Below are positions 15,424 through 22,713 of a DNA stretch of 29,901 nucleotides, piece by piece (positions within the stretch are counted from its first letter, which is position 1; every line of letters begins with the position of its first letter). A model generated the notes under the pieces. The model was not told the origin of the DNA. It saw nothing but the letters and a program-made list of their open reading frames with translations, and searched no databases. The stretch covers positions 1 to 29,901 of the forward strand of contig CAZHAX010000029.1 in assembly GCA_964530325.1 (NCBI GenBank), in the 5' to 3' direction. This stretch comes from CAZHAX01 sp964530325 (GTDB lineage: Bacteria > Chloroflexota > Anaerolineae > B4-G1). A program made the translations under genes and the position numbers.

Positions 15424-16365
15424 CTACTCGTCAATCAGTGCATGCAGACAGAAGAACTGCCACATCAGCTCGGTGGCGTCGATGTCCATAGTAGTGTGGC
15501 CGGTCAGCCACTCGGGAAGAGGCTCGCCGCCAGGCCAGGTATGTCCGCCGCCGTCTATCGTGTAGAAGATGACCTCGGCGTTCTGATCGCACTCCGTGTA
15601 GCCTACTCCACTCGCCTCGCCGCTGGCCGGCAGCTGCAGTGGAGTATGAGCGCACCCGTTCAGCTCTGCCCACGTAGCCACCCAGCCTGCGACAGGAGGC
15701 AGCGAGAGACCGGGACCATGGTCCCGCCCTCCCTGGTACGGCACGATCGGATCGTCCGTGCCGTGGAAGGCGATCACCGGCACAGGTCGCGCAGGCGTGC
15801 ATTCGCTCCAGGGCAGTGAATACGCCCCCGCCACAGTGCCTATCGCGGCGATCCGATCCGATAGCTTGCAGGCGAGCATGTGGGACATGCCGCCGCCGTT
15901 GGAGAGGCCGTTGGCGTAGACGCGGGTCTGGTCGATGTTGTACTGCTCTTCCAGCGCGTCGATCAGGTCAGAGAGGAAGATGACGTCGAATAGCGGATCG
16001 TCTGCTGAGCCCAACTCCCCACCGGCATTCCAGCGCAGCGGAAAGCTGGTGCCCGCCGGGTAGACGACGATGAAGCCGAACTCGTCCGCCAGCTCGTTCC
16101 AGCCCGTCATCTCCATCTGGTGGGCAGGCCACTGGGCCAAGCCGTGAATGCAGATCACGAGGGGCGTCGGCGTGCTCGGGTTGTACGTATCGGGCACGTA
16201 GAGGAGGTAGCTCCGCTCCTGGCCCGACGACACGATCTCGCCGTTGGTGACGTTGGCGCGGCAGAAAGCGATGGCGACGACAAGAACGGCCAGCAGGAGA
16301 AGGCCGGCCGCCGCCACGAGGCCGATCAGCAGGATCTTGCCTAGCCTGCGAAGGGACTTCTTCAT
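15424..16365 (-). CDS. Exported or membrane-anchored esterase, PHB-depolymerase/LpqC-like
   Basis: A 313-aa alpha/beta hydrolase. A basic start (MKKSLRRLGK) and a 25-residue hydrophobic helix anchor it in, or send it across, the membrane. The catalytic domain carries IHG for the oxyanion region, nucleophile Ser155 in GLSNGGGM, Asp204 or Asp205 in HGTDDPIVPY and His275 in DGGGHTWPGG. This matches the polyhydroxybutyrate depolymerase/feruloyl esterase group (LpqC type), which acts on polyester or ester substrates outside the cell; the true substrate is unknown. The ATG at 16365 has GAGGGAG upstream; an in-frame ATG/GTG at 16410 has no comparable site. It follows a hairpin at 16589-16621, so may have its own promoter. 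Confidence 0.88.
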   Translation of the reverse strand: MKKSLRRLGKILLIGLVAAAGLLLLAVLVVAIAFCRANVTNGEIVSSGQERSYLLYVPDTYNPSTPTPLVICIHGLAQWPAHQMEMTGWNELADEFGFIVVYPAGTSFPLRWNAGGELGSADDPLFDVIFLSDLIDALEEQYNIDQTRVYANGLSNGGGMSHMLACKLSDRIAAIGTVAGAYSLPWSECTPARPVPVIAFHGTDDPIVPYQGGRDHGPGLSLPPVAGWVATWAELNGCAHTPLQLPASGEASGVGYTECDQNAEVIFYTIDGGGHTWPGGEPLPEWLTGHTTMDIDATELMWQFFCLHALIDE

Positions 16366-16588
16366 CTGTGTTCTCCCTCGTTGGCACCTGCCCTCTGCCA
16401 GGCGGCTCAAGCACCACTTTGCTGAGGCGGCGCTTCGTCGCGGCCTGCGGGCCGGCCGCGCCGAACCACGCCGCGCACGCTGCGCGCGGCCGCCGGAAGA
16501 TGCTCAAGGCCGGCTCTTGGTCTATCCTTGTCGCTTCGAAGAGAGACTCACTCCCCCAAGCGAGCTCTCCGCGCCGAGCCCTGTTCAT

Positions 16589-16621
16589 CAGGGGCCTGCC
16601 TGACGCGTAGGCAGGCCCCTG
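16589..16621 (-). terminator. Perfect GC-rich stem-loop after the propeller lipoprotein
   Basis: CAGGGGCCTGCC and GGCAGGCCCCTG form a perfect 12-bp stem, extendable by one T-A pair, around an 8-9-base loop. It starts 35 bases beyond the stop of the minus-strand propeller gene. There is no T run on either strand, so it may be a Rho-independent-like terminator without a U tract or an mRNA-protecting hairpin. Confidence 0.4.
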
Positions 16622-16655
16622 CCCTGGCACTTGTCGATTCCGAGGAGCGTGTTCT

Positions 16656-18026
16656 CTAGCGCCAGGCCGGACTCGAATCTGACGCCGAGTTCGTCGTCAC
16701 CTGGCTCAGGTCAGTTCCGTCTACCTTGATCGTGAAGAGATCCTGGTTGCCGCTGCGCGCCGAATCGAACACCACCTGTGTGCCATCAGGCGACCAGGAG
16801 GGGTGCATGTCCAGCACCGTCGGCGCCGTAGCCACCGTCAGCTGGAACAGCCCGGTGCCGTCTGCGTTGACGAGCCACAGGCCGTTCGATGAGCTGAAGG
16901 CGATCCTCGTGCCGTCTGGTGACCAGACCGGCCCGTAGTTGTTTCCGGTGGTGGTGACCGGCGTCTGGCCCGTGCCGTCTGAGTTCATGACGTAGATCTC
17001 GCGCTGGCCGTCGCGCATCGATTCGAAGGCGATCCGGTTGCCATCGGGAGACCAGTCCGGCGTGCTGTTCAGCTGCGGCGTGTCCGTGAGCTGGACCAAC
17101 CCGGTGCCGTCAGTCTTCATCACCCAGATCTGGAGCGCTCCTCCGGCCCGGTCGGAGGCGAAAGCAATCCGCGTGCCGTCCGGTGACCAGTCCGGTCCTG
17201 TGTCGTAGTCGGCGCTGTTGGTCAGGTTGGTCTGGAACGAGCCATCGGCTTCCATGACGTAGATGTCCGGCTTACTGCCGATGTTGCGCTGGAACGTCAG
17301 GCGAGCCCTGTCGGGTGACCAGTCGGGCCAGCTGTCGAGCTCGGCGTTGCTGGTCAGCCGGGCGGGCGAGCTGTCGTCCAGCCCGTCGATAACGTAGATC
17401 TCAGCGTTTCCGTCGCGGAATGAGACGTAGGTGATGCGCCCGCCGCCGCCAAAGGGCGTGGCCGCCGGAGGAACGGGCGTGGCGGTGGCCGGCGCCGGTA
17501 CGACGATCTGAACGTACACCTGGGTGCCGAATGCCGTGCTGTCCGGGCTCTGCAGTCGCCAGTCGGAGCGGTAGGTGCCGGGCGCGGCCGGGGCGGTCAG
17601 GTTCACGCTGATGTCGATGTTGGCGTCGGCTGCCAGCGACGGGACGCTGACCGTATCTGGCCCTCCCAGCGGATTGCCTGAGATGCGGACGAGCTGCGTG
17701 CCCGTCTCCCACTCGCAAGTGCCGGTGTTGCGCATCCGCCAGGTCTTGATGAAGGCCGCTCCTGGGGCGAACTCGGTGTCGTCGGGCACGGTCACGTCGG
17801 CCACGAAGCCGGCGTTGAGCGTGCAGCCGCCGGGGCCCGAGACGTCGGGCACGGGCGTGTCGGTCGCGGCGGGGGGTACAGTCCCGTCGCCGCCCTCCCC
17901 CACCTCAGTGCCCTCAGGCTCCTCCGTCGGTGTCAATCCGAACGGCAGGTTGCAGGCGAGCACTGCCAGAGCAAGAACCGCTGTCAGAGGCCACAATCGA
18001 CGCTCGTATCGTTTCACTTCTCTCAC
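16656..18026 (-). CDS. Lipoprotein with NBR1-type Ig-like domain and PD40 beta-propeller
   Basis: A 456-aa surface lipoprotein. The signal peptide ends VLAC with Cys25 as anchor, then a Glu/Thr/Pro linker. Residues about 70-180 form an Ig-like NBR1-type domain: FIKTWRMRNTGTCEW, then GTYRSDWRLQSPDS. A Pro/Ala linker leads to a TolB-like propeller from about 220 to the end. It has six blades marked by five WSPDG/WSPDR motifs (SWPDWSPDR, TPDWSPDG, GPVWSPDG, HPSWSPDG and one more) and a final SSPAWR. Such propellers bind peptides, polysaccharides or proteins; no catalytic site is visible. The GTG at 18026 follows GAGGAGG six bases upstream. This domain pairing is common in Chloroflexota. Confidence 0.9.
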   Translation of the reverse strand: MREVKRYERRLWPLTAVLALAVLACNLPFGLTPTEEPEGTEVGEGGDGTVPPAATDTPVPDVSGPGGCTLNAGFVADVTVPDDTEFAPGAAFIKTWRMRNTGTCEWETGTQLVRISGNPLGGPDTVSVPSLAADANIDISVNLTAPAAPGTYRSDWRLQSPDSTAFGTQVYVQIVVPAPATATPVPPAATPFGGGGRITYVSFRDGNAEIYVIDGLDDSSPARLTSNAELDSWPDWSPDRARLTFQRNIGSKPDIYVMEADGSFQTNLTNSADYDTGPDWSPDGTRIAFASDRAGGALQIWVMKTDGTGLVQLTDTPQLNSTPDWSPDGNRIAFESMRDGQREIYVMNSDGTGQTPVTTTGNNYGPVWSPDGTRIAFSSSNGLWLVNADGTGLFQLTVATAPTVLDMHPSWSPDGTQVVFDSARSGNQDLFTIKVDGTDLSQVTTNSASDSSPAWR

Positions 18027-18242
18027 TGCTATCCTCCTCGTGCCCTTTGCGAATGATCATGCCCATCGGCTCGGATACGGACCCCAGCATCGGCCACCAG
18101 GCACTGCCCGGCTGTTGCGCCGCGTGAGAGAGGACAGGGCGCAGAGCGACTCCCAGAGCAGCCGCTCCTGGGCGTGGCCGGTGCGGCCCCACGAGGCGGC
18201 CGGTGCCGCTGCGCTTGGAGCGGTTCCCTGGGTGACAAAAGG
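18027..18242. other. Intergenic stretch without recognised gene
   Basis: About 215 bases between the propeller lipoprotein and the 44-aa gene. No reading frame with plausible codon use or ribosome binding site was found besides the neighbours' own, and no promoter matching the consensus well was seen. Confidence 0.4.
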
Positions 18243-18377
18243 TCAGTGCGGGAGTCGATGAAGCAGCAGGCCGAACCCGTAGCACACCATGCTTTGCATG
18301 AACACGCCGATCACGGCTGCCACGATGATCCACCCCCGCTGCGCGCTCGTCAGCTTGTCGTACTCGTTGGCCTTCAC
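18243..18377 (-). CDS. 44-residue single-helix membrane protein
   Basis: A very short gene: GTG at 18377, TGA at 18243, 44 codons. A short polar start (KANEYDKLTSAQRG) is followed by one hydrophobic helix, WIIVAAVIGVFMQSMVCYGF, and a basic end (LLHRLPH). A strong ribosome binding site, GAGGAGG, sits five bases before the GTG, much better than chance. The helix resembles that of the neighbouring 81-aa protein (KWIIVAYLVASLFC), suggesting a duplicated module. Genes this short are often skipped by annotation. It lies 31 bases after the stop of the 81-aa gene, on the same strand, so the two are likely co-expressed. Function unknown; membership in a known family cannot be judged. Confidence 0.7.
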   Translation of the reverse strand: MKANEYDKLTSAQRGWIIVAAVIGVFMQSMVCYGFGLLLHRLPH

Positions 18378-18408
18378 AGAATCCTCCTCAATCAAGCCAC
18401 CTCTGTGG

Positions 18409-18654
18409 CTACCGCAGCCCCAGTCTCCACAGGATCCATTGGGTCCGGTAGCCGAGCAGGCACGAACAGGACATGCAGAAGAGCGACGCCACCAGGTAGG
18501 CCACGATGATCCATTTGAGCTCGCCCACTCTGGCCATCAAGAGCGAACTGGATGCCCCCTGGCGCGCTGCGCCGGCCGGCTGCAGACGGGCGCCGCACTG
18601 CTTGCACCGGGCAGCATCTTTCGCGTTCGTAGCTCCACATTTTGGACACTTCAT
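18409..18654 (-). CDS. Zinc-ribbon protein with one transmembrane helix
   Basis: An 81-residue protein with an N-terminal zinc ribbon, CPKCGATNAKDAARCKQCG (four Cys in CxxC pairs), then a short Gln/Ala/Ser linker and the helix WIIVAYLVASLFCMSCSCLLG, ending in a basic tail. It should sit in the cytoplasmic membrane with the ribbon in the cytosol. Small ribbon-plus-helix proteins are common and usually of unknown role. The ATG at 18654 has a near-perfect AAAGGAGG upstream. It begins 175 bases after the 18830-19231 lipoprotein gene and precedes the 44-aa protein, whose helix looks related. Confidence 0.75.
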   Translation of the reverse strand: MKCPKCGATNAKDAARCKQCGARLQPAGAARQGASSSLLMARVGELKWIIVAYLVASLFCMSCSCLLGYRTQWILWRLGLR

Positions 18655-18829
18655 GGATGCCTCCTTTGACGGCCAAGAGGTCCGTACTCAGGTGCCTGAG
18701 GGCGGTGGCACCCGATGCCCATGGCCTGCAAGTGTACTCCAGCTCCGGTGCGACCGCAAGCACTCAGTCTCCTGGATCAGCGGGCACCCGCACCACGAAT
18801 CGGCGGAAGCGCGGGACGGGATGCGGCCT

Positions 18830-19231
18830 CTAGGGACAACCCTGCGGCTCGAGCCTGTACGTCTCCCCTTGGAAGGTCAACTGAATCACGTCTCCGTCCG
18901 CCACGTAGTAGGAGGAGAAAGGCACGCAGACGTAGAACCCGTCCGCGTCATTTCCGGGATCTCTCAGCACCATGGCCAGGTTGTTGCTGCGCCACAACAC
19001 CTTCACCGGATCCAGCTCCGCGATCTCCGGCGCCCAGAACCGCTCCGGTATCTCGGCCAGCGGAGTGCCAGACCTGGTTCCGGATGCGTTGAAGCTAGTG
19101 ACCGTATCCAGAGCAGCTCCACTGAGCCCCTCGGCGAAGGGGTTGACGCTGCTGCCTTCTGCTGCAGGTTCCCGGGCACAGCATGTCGCGAGGACAGCTA
19201 GCGCCACTGCGGTCGGCAACCTTTCCTTCAT
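18830..19231 (-). CDS. Small putative lipoprotein, unknown family
   Basis: A 133-residue exported protein. A short basic start and hydrophobic helix end in LATCC, so Cys17 or Cys18 is the probable lipid anchor, followed by a mature part of about 115 residues. It contains NASGTRSGTPLAEIPERFW, AELDPVKVLWRSNN, VPFSSYYVADGD and ends RLEPQGCP. Mixed beta strands are likely. I do not recognise the family. The ATG at 19231 has GGAGGAAGG close upstream. The gene lies between the two small membrane proteins and YdeI on the same strand, but spacers of 175 and 250 bases suggest its own promoter. Confidence 0.7.
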   Translation of the reverse strand: MKERLPTAVALAVLATCCAREPAAEGSSVNPFAEGLSGAALDTVTSFNASGTRSGTPLAEIPERFWAPEIAELDPVKVLWRSNNLAMVLRDPGNDADGFYVCVPFSSYYVADGDVIQLTFQGETYRLEPQGCP

Positions 19232-19483
19232 GTCCCTTCCTCCGTCAGCCCGGCATCTCGCAGCTTGCCTGCGTCAGACCACCGGCCACAGCTGTGCCGT
19301 TCGGCGAGTCTGGGCATTCAAGGCGGCAGGGCATTTCTGCAATCACACCCGGAGTCCGGCGCGGCGGAGCTAGACGGGCGAGGCCTTGCTCAGGCAGGCC
19401 GCCCGGTCGTGCGGCGGCCCTGCAGTAGAAGTGGGCCGGTGCTCCTCGCTGGCCTGCGCGGGGCGGTTAGGCGCAGAGATCGG

Positions 19484-20056
19484 TCAGCCACCACTCCGGG
19501 CGCGGAGAACCTGCTTCACGACCTTCGCTGCCCTGTTGAATCTCGTCCGTTCTCTCTTCGCCTGCTGGATCCAGTATACGTACCGCTTCTTCAGCGAGTC
19601 TGGAAGCGCTCGGTAGGCGGCGAGGGCGCCCTTCTCTCGCCGCAGCGCGGCCTCAAGCTCGGCGGGTATCTCTTCCGTCCGCTCTCGGTCGAGCGCAGCC
19701 TGCCACTGGCCCCCCTCCTTGGCGTCGCGAATGGCGCTCAGACCGGCTTCCGTCATCGCGCCTGCGCGAACCAGCCTCTCTACCCTGCGCAGGTTGTTGA
19801 CCGCCCAGACGCTATTCGGCCTTCTGGGCGAGAATCGGAGAAGATAGCGCCGATCGTCCAGGCTGAGCAGTTTGCCGTCTATCCAGCCGTAGCAGAGAGC
19901 TTCCTCGACTGCCTGATCATATCTTAGGCCGACCGATTCGGAGTTCGTTTTCTGGATCACGAGCCAGGCTTCCGGACACGTGGCGTGGTGATCCTCCAGC
20001 CAGGAACGCCATGCGCAGCGGTCGGCGAAATCGAGGCAGGCTGATGGCTCGATCAT
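19484..20056 (-). CDS. YdeI/OmpD-associated-family protein
   Basis: A 190-residue protein with the YdeI hallmarks: LDFADRCAWRSWLEDHH at the start, VGLRYDQAVEEALCYGWIDG in the middle (the AVEEALCFGWID block is the family signature), RFSPRRPNSVWAVNN, and a C-terminal helical region ending in RFNRAAKVVKQVL. Some members are linked to peptide or antibiotic stress in other bacteria, but the biochemical activity is unknown. The ATG at 20056 overlaps the TGA of the upstream NTF2-like gene by four bases (ATGA), which supports this start despite a weak ribosome binding site and implies coupled translation. The frame is open upstream to 20185 but that part belongs to the neighbour. Confidence 0.88.
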   Translation of the reverse strand: MIEPSACLDFADRCAWRSWLEDHHATCPEAWLVIQKTNSESVGLRYDQAVEEALCYGWIDGKLLSLDDRRYLLRFSPRRPNSVWAVNNLRRVERLVRAGAMTEAGLSAIRDAKEGGQWQAALDRERTEEIPAELEAALRREKGALAAYRALPDSLKKRYVYWIQQAKRERTRFNRAAKVVKQVLRARSGG

Positions 20057-20568
20057 CGTGACGCGCGCCGGTATGTGGGGCAGGCCTCGGCCTGCGGGCC
20101 CATCCGCTGTTCCGCCCTGGCCAGCTGTTCCCCAGCCGTCCTCTTGGGAGGCAATGCGGACTCCTGGTAGTACACAGCCTTCCACTCGCCGCCCAGCTTC
20201 TCGAATACGAACGTCGCTGCCGCGTTCTCGAAGACATCCCTCTCGCCTGTCTGCAACGTGGCCTCGGCACGGTAGATCCAGGAGTAGATGGCAAGGCCAG
20301 GGCCAAGAAAGCGGATCTCATCGTCGATCGTGGTCAGCTCGAAGCTCGTGCAGGTGCTCAGGTAGTCCACGTTGTCCCTGACGTACGTGGCGTAGTCACA
20401 GAGAGAGCCATCCATCCCTATCATCCGAAACTCGGGCGAATCCCAGAACAGGCCGAAAGCCAGGTCCACGTCGAGCGCTTCGCAGCCCGCTATCAGCATG
20501 GCGACGGTGTCTCTCAGCTCCTGCTCGATCCTCTTCGCGTCGCTACTTGTTGGTTTCTGCGCCCCCAT
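20053..20568 (-). CDS. NTF2/SnoaL-like domain protein
   Basis: A 171-aa cytosolic protein with the cone-shaped NTF2-like fold pattern: an N-terminal helix (KRIEQELRDTVAMLIAGCEALD), then FGLFWDSPEFRMIGMDGS, a second helix, and four beta strands including IRFLGPGLAIYSWIYRAEA and ATFVFEKLGGEWKAVYYQES. DUF4440/SnoaL-like members range from isomerases to ligand binders; no catalytic set is obvious here. The last 30 residues are polar and look disordered. The ATG at 20568 follows GGAAGG four bases upstream. The stop overlaps the YdeI start by four bases, so the two are made together. Confidence 0.8.
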   Translation of the reverse strand: MGAQKPTSSDAKRIEQELRDTVAMLIAGCEALDVDLAFGLFWDSPEFRMIGMDGSLCDYATYVRDNVDYLSTCTSFELTTIDDEIRFLGPGLAIYSWIYRAEATLQTGERDVFENAAATFVFEKLGGEWKAVYYQESALPPKRTAGEQLARAEQRMGPQAEACPTYRRASR

Positions 20569-20640
20569 TCTGCCTTCCGATCCGCAGGCAAGCGCTTGCC
20601 TGCTCGCCTATCACTGGCTCCACTGCGACGGGAGGCCGGA

Positions 20641-21381
20641 CTAGGCGCCTCCGGCAGGCCGGCCCCGTGCTGCGACGCCCCCGAGCTGCAGCAGGCCTCG
20701 CGCTATCATGATCCACCACACCACCCACACCGGCATACCGATGAAGAGAAGCAGGTTGGCGAGAGCGGGCAGCAGGATGGCGCTGATATCACCGGCGAGC
20801 GTCAGCACGCCGGCCATGATCCCCGCGTAGGCGGTCGCCTTGCCGAAGGTCTTGCCGCGGAGCATAACGAACGAGGCGATCGTGACGGCGACCGCGGTTA
20901 GCAGGAACCCGAAGGTCTGCGAAGTAGCCTGGCCGATGGAGTTGAATGCCAGAAGTGCGGTCGCCGCCTGGGATCTCTCTACGCTGGTCATCGCCGCCGC
21001 ATACCGGTCGTTGAGCGACAGAGTGGCGGAGACCATCGCCGTGCGTGTGGCGACGAAGGCGGCTATGCCGACGAATGCCAGCACAGCAGCGATGGCCATC
21101 GAGGATTGGCCGTCGCGCCTGAGCGCAACGTAGAGAGCAAGGAACAGAAGGGCCAGGAGAGTGACGGAGACGATGTCCAGGGCGTTCAGATAGAACAGCC
21201 CGAGAAGCTTGCTTTCGCCAAAGAGCCTGAACCATTCCTCCGCCGTCTGGGGGTAACTATCCCAGGGTATGAGGATCGCCTCGCTCAGGCAGAAGACGAG
21301 TGTGACCAGAGGGGCGATGCCTCCGACCCGGTAGAGGCCTCTCCAGCCGTCATCGGCGGTCTTGATGTTGGACTCGCTCAT
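20641..21381 (-). CDS. Multi-pass membrane protein, DUF4386-like
   Basis: A 246-residue protein with six or seven hydrophobic segments, among them IAPLVTLVFCLSEAILIP, FYLNALDIVSVTLLALLFL, MAIAAVLAFVGIAAFVA, TFGFLLTAVAVTIASFVML and LLLFIGMPVWVVWWIMIARG. It begins with a polar cytosolic tail and ends in a Gly/Arg tail. The overall pattern resembles DUF4386-type proteins, but that is a loose match. No transport or redox motif is seen. The ATG at 21381 has GAGGAGG upstream with a 9-base spacer. It follows the first flavodoxin gene by 43 bases on the same strand. Confidence 0.7.
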   Translation of the reverse strand: MSESNIKTADDGWRGLYRVGGIAPLVTLVFCLSEAILIPWDSYPQTAEEWFRLFGESKLLGLFYLNALDIVSVTLLALLFLALYVALRRDGQSSMAIAAVLAFVGIAAFVATRTAMVSATLSLNDRYAAAMTSVERSQAATALLAFNSIGQATSQTFGFLLTAVAVTIASFVMLRGKTFGKATAYAGIMAGVLTLAGDISAILLPALANLLLFIGMPVWVVWWIMIARGLLQLGGVAARGRPAGGA

Positions 21382-21424
21382 GTGATGCTGCCTCCTCGCT
21401 GAGCCGCAGCGGTCGCCGGGTGGG

Positions 21425-21907
21425 CTATGTAGCCGCCGCGATGCGCCTTGCCCAGTCCGCCGCCCTTTCTAGCTCCCCGTCCTTCAGAGGACCTTCCACG
21501 CCATCGACGATGAACCCCTCGGGAGCGATCGTCGGTTGGGCGCCCTTCTTGCCGAGTCGCTTGGCGATGGGCTCCGCTGCATAGCCGAACACCTTCACCA
21601 GATGGCGCAGCACGGGCTGAGAGTCTATCTCGCCTTCCCGAAGCCTTGTATCGAATGCCGCCGACCGCACCCCGCTCAGACCCTTCCTGGGCACTCGGCG
21701 CAACAGCTTGGTGATCGCCGGCGACGGGCTGAATGCTCGGGTCGGCGAGCCGACGACGAGCAGGTCCACCCCTGTCAGGCGCTCCGCCTCGACTTGGCCA
21801 ACCTTGAGCACCTTGGCCTCTCCCTGCGCCGCCAGAGCCTTCCCGATCGCCTGGGCTATCCGCTCCGTGTTGCCGAAGAATGAATCATAGACCACCAGTG
21901 CCTTCAT
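21425..21907 (-). CDS. Flavodoxin-like protein (first of a tandem pair)
   Basis: A 160-aa electron carrier or small flavoenzyme. VVYDSFFGNTERIA is the FMN phosphate loop at the N-terminus, VVGSPTRAFSPSPAI lies where the isoalloxazine ring is held, and SAAFDTRLREG marks the third loop. Unlike short-chain flavodoxins it has an extended C-terminal region (IAPEGFIVDGVEGPL), resembling a group of uncharacterised flavodoxin-domain proteins in anaerobes and actinobacteria. FMN rather than FAD is assumed. The ATG at 21907 follows GGAGGG. It lies 31 bases after the second flavodoxin, with which it probably shares a message; partners are not visible. Confidence 0.88.
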   Translation of the reverse strand: MKALVVYDSFFGNTERIAQAIGKALAAQGEAKVLKVGQVEAERLTGVDLLVVGSPTRAFSPSPAITKLLRRVPRKGLSGVRSAAFDTRLREGEIDSQPVLRHLVKVFGYAAEPIAKRLGKKGAQPTIAPEGFIVDGVEGPLKDGELERAADWARRIAAAT

Positions 21908-21938
21908 CGAGACCCTCCATCGCTACTGTCGCTCTGGC

Positions 21939-22424
21939 TCAAACGAACACTGTGCTGAGTCGATCTGTCACCTCCTCGATTTGGCGGTCGCGGCTGCGCC
22001 GCATCCAGTTGACCAGCCCTGACCCGCGGACGGCGGCGCCCTTCGATTCGCAGATAGTCGTCATCTGGCGGATGGCCCGGTTTCCGCCCATCCACCCGTA
22101 GGGGAAGGCCTCGGTCACCAGGAAAGCGACCTCCTTGTTCGCCAGCGATGGCACCTCGTTGAGGTACTTGATCATCACCGGTGACAGTGAGAACCCCTGC
22201 ACCGGCGAGCCGAAGATGATCCGATCGTGCCGCCCGAGATCCGGCAGCGCTTCGAACCGGATCTCCTCAGGGCGCTGGCCTGCCCGGGCCGGATCGTATC
22301 CGCCAACTACCTGCAGCCGTTCGTAGCTCACGTTGTGGCCTGCCGCCGACAGCTTCTGCCGGAGCATCTGGGCCACGAGGTGCGTATTCCCGGTGTGCGA
22401 GAATACGATCATACCGATATCCAC
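21939..22424 (-). CDS. Flavodoxin-like protein (second of a tandem pair)
   Basis: A 161-aa flavoprotein. IVFSHTGNTHLVA is the phosphate loop; IIFGSPVQGFSLSP holds the flavin ring and LVTEAFPYGWMGGNRA the third loop. The Gly-Ser-Pro loop and the GFSLSP segment parallel the first flavodoxin (AFSPSP), so the two are likely paralogues, though similarity elsewhere is modest. Members may reduce quinones or serve as single-electron carriers. The GTG at 22424 has GAGGAGG seven bases upstream, so it is preferred over the in-frame ATG four codons later. It is transcribed ahead of the first flavodoxin. Confidence 0.88.
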   Translation of the reverse strand: MDIGMIVFSHTGNTHLVAQMLRQKLSAAGHNVSYERLQVVGGYDPARAGQRPEEIRFEALPDLGRHDRIIFGSPVQGFSLSPVMIKYLNEVPSLANKEVAFLVTEAFPYGWMGGNRAIRQMTTICESKGAAVRGSGLVNWMRRSRDRQIEEVTDRLSTVFV

Positions 22425-22567
22425 CCGACTACCTCCTCACTGAATAGTGTCTTGCGGCCCGGCATCCGGCTGCGCCTCGTAGAGGCGCAGCCATGGCCAG
22501 ATGACGGATGCCAGCCAACCAGGGGCTATACGGAATCCTGCGCCGAGGGTTGCAGTGTGGAGAAGTG

Positions 22568-22713
22568 CTACTGCACGAACTCCAGCAGGCGCTCCGGGTG
22601 CTGGCCCACGTAGTTGTAGGCTTCGAAGTGCTTCTCGATCCCATCGATCAGCCACTGGCCATTCGCGTGAGCCGTCGCTTCGGAGAAACGTCCCGCGGCC
22701 GAGAGCTCGGACG
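22568..22713 (-). other. Out-of-frame C-terminal continuation of the BNR-repeat protein
   Basis: Directly after the TAG of the BNR gene, a shifted frame encodes about 48 residues ending at a TAG at 22568: ASELSAAGRFSEATAHANG, WLIDGIEKHFEAYNYVGQ and PERLLEFVQ. About five of every six codons end in G or C, as in the neighbouring genes, and the composition is protein-like, but no start codon precedes it. Adding one G to the run at 22720-22723 would join it to the preceding gene as ...LGYEGAIASELS. It is best read as the true C-terminus of that protein. Confidence 0.55.

Noticed and set aside
22429..22655. Two short minus-strand open frames of about 71 residues
   Set aside because: They overlap each other and the coding-like C-terminal continuation of the BNR protein; no ribosome binding site or family resemblance.
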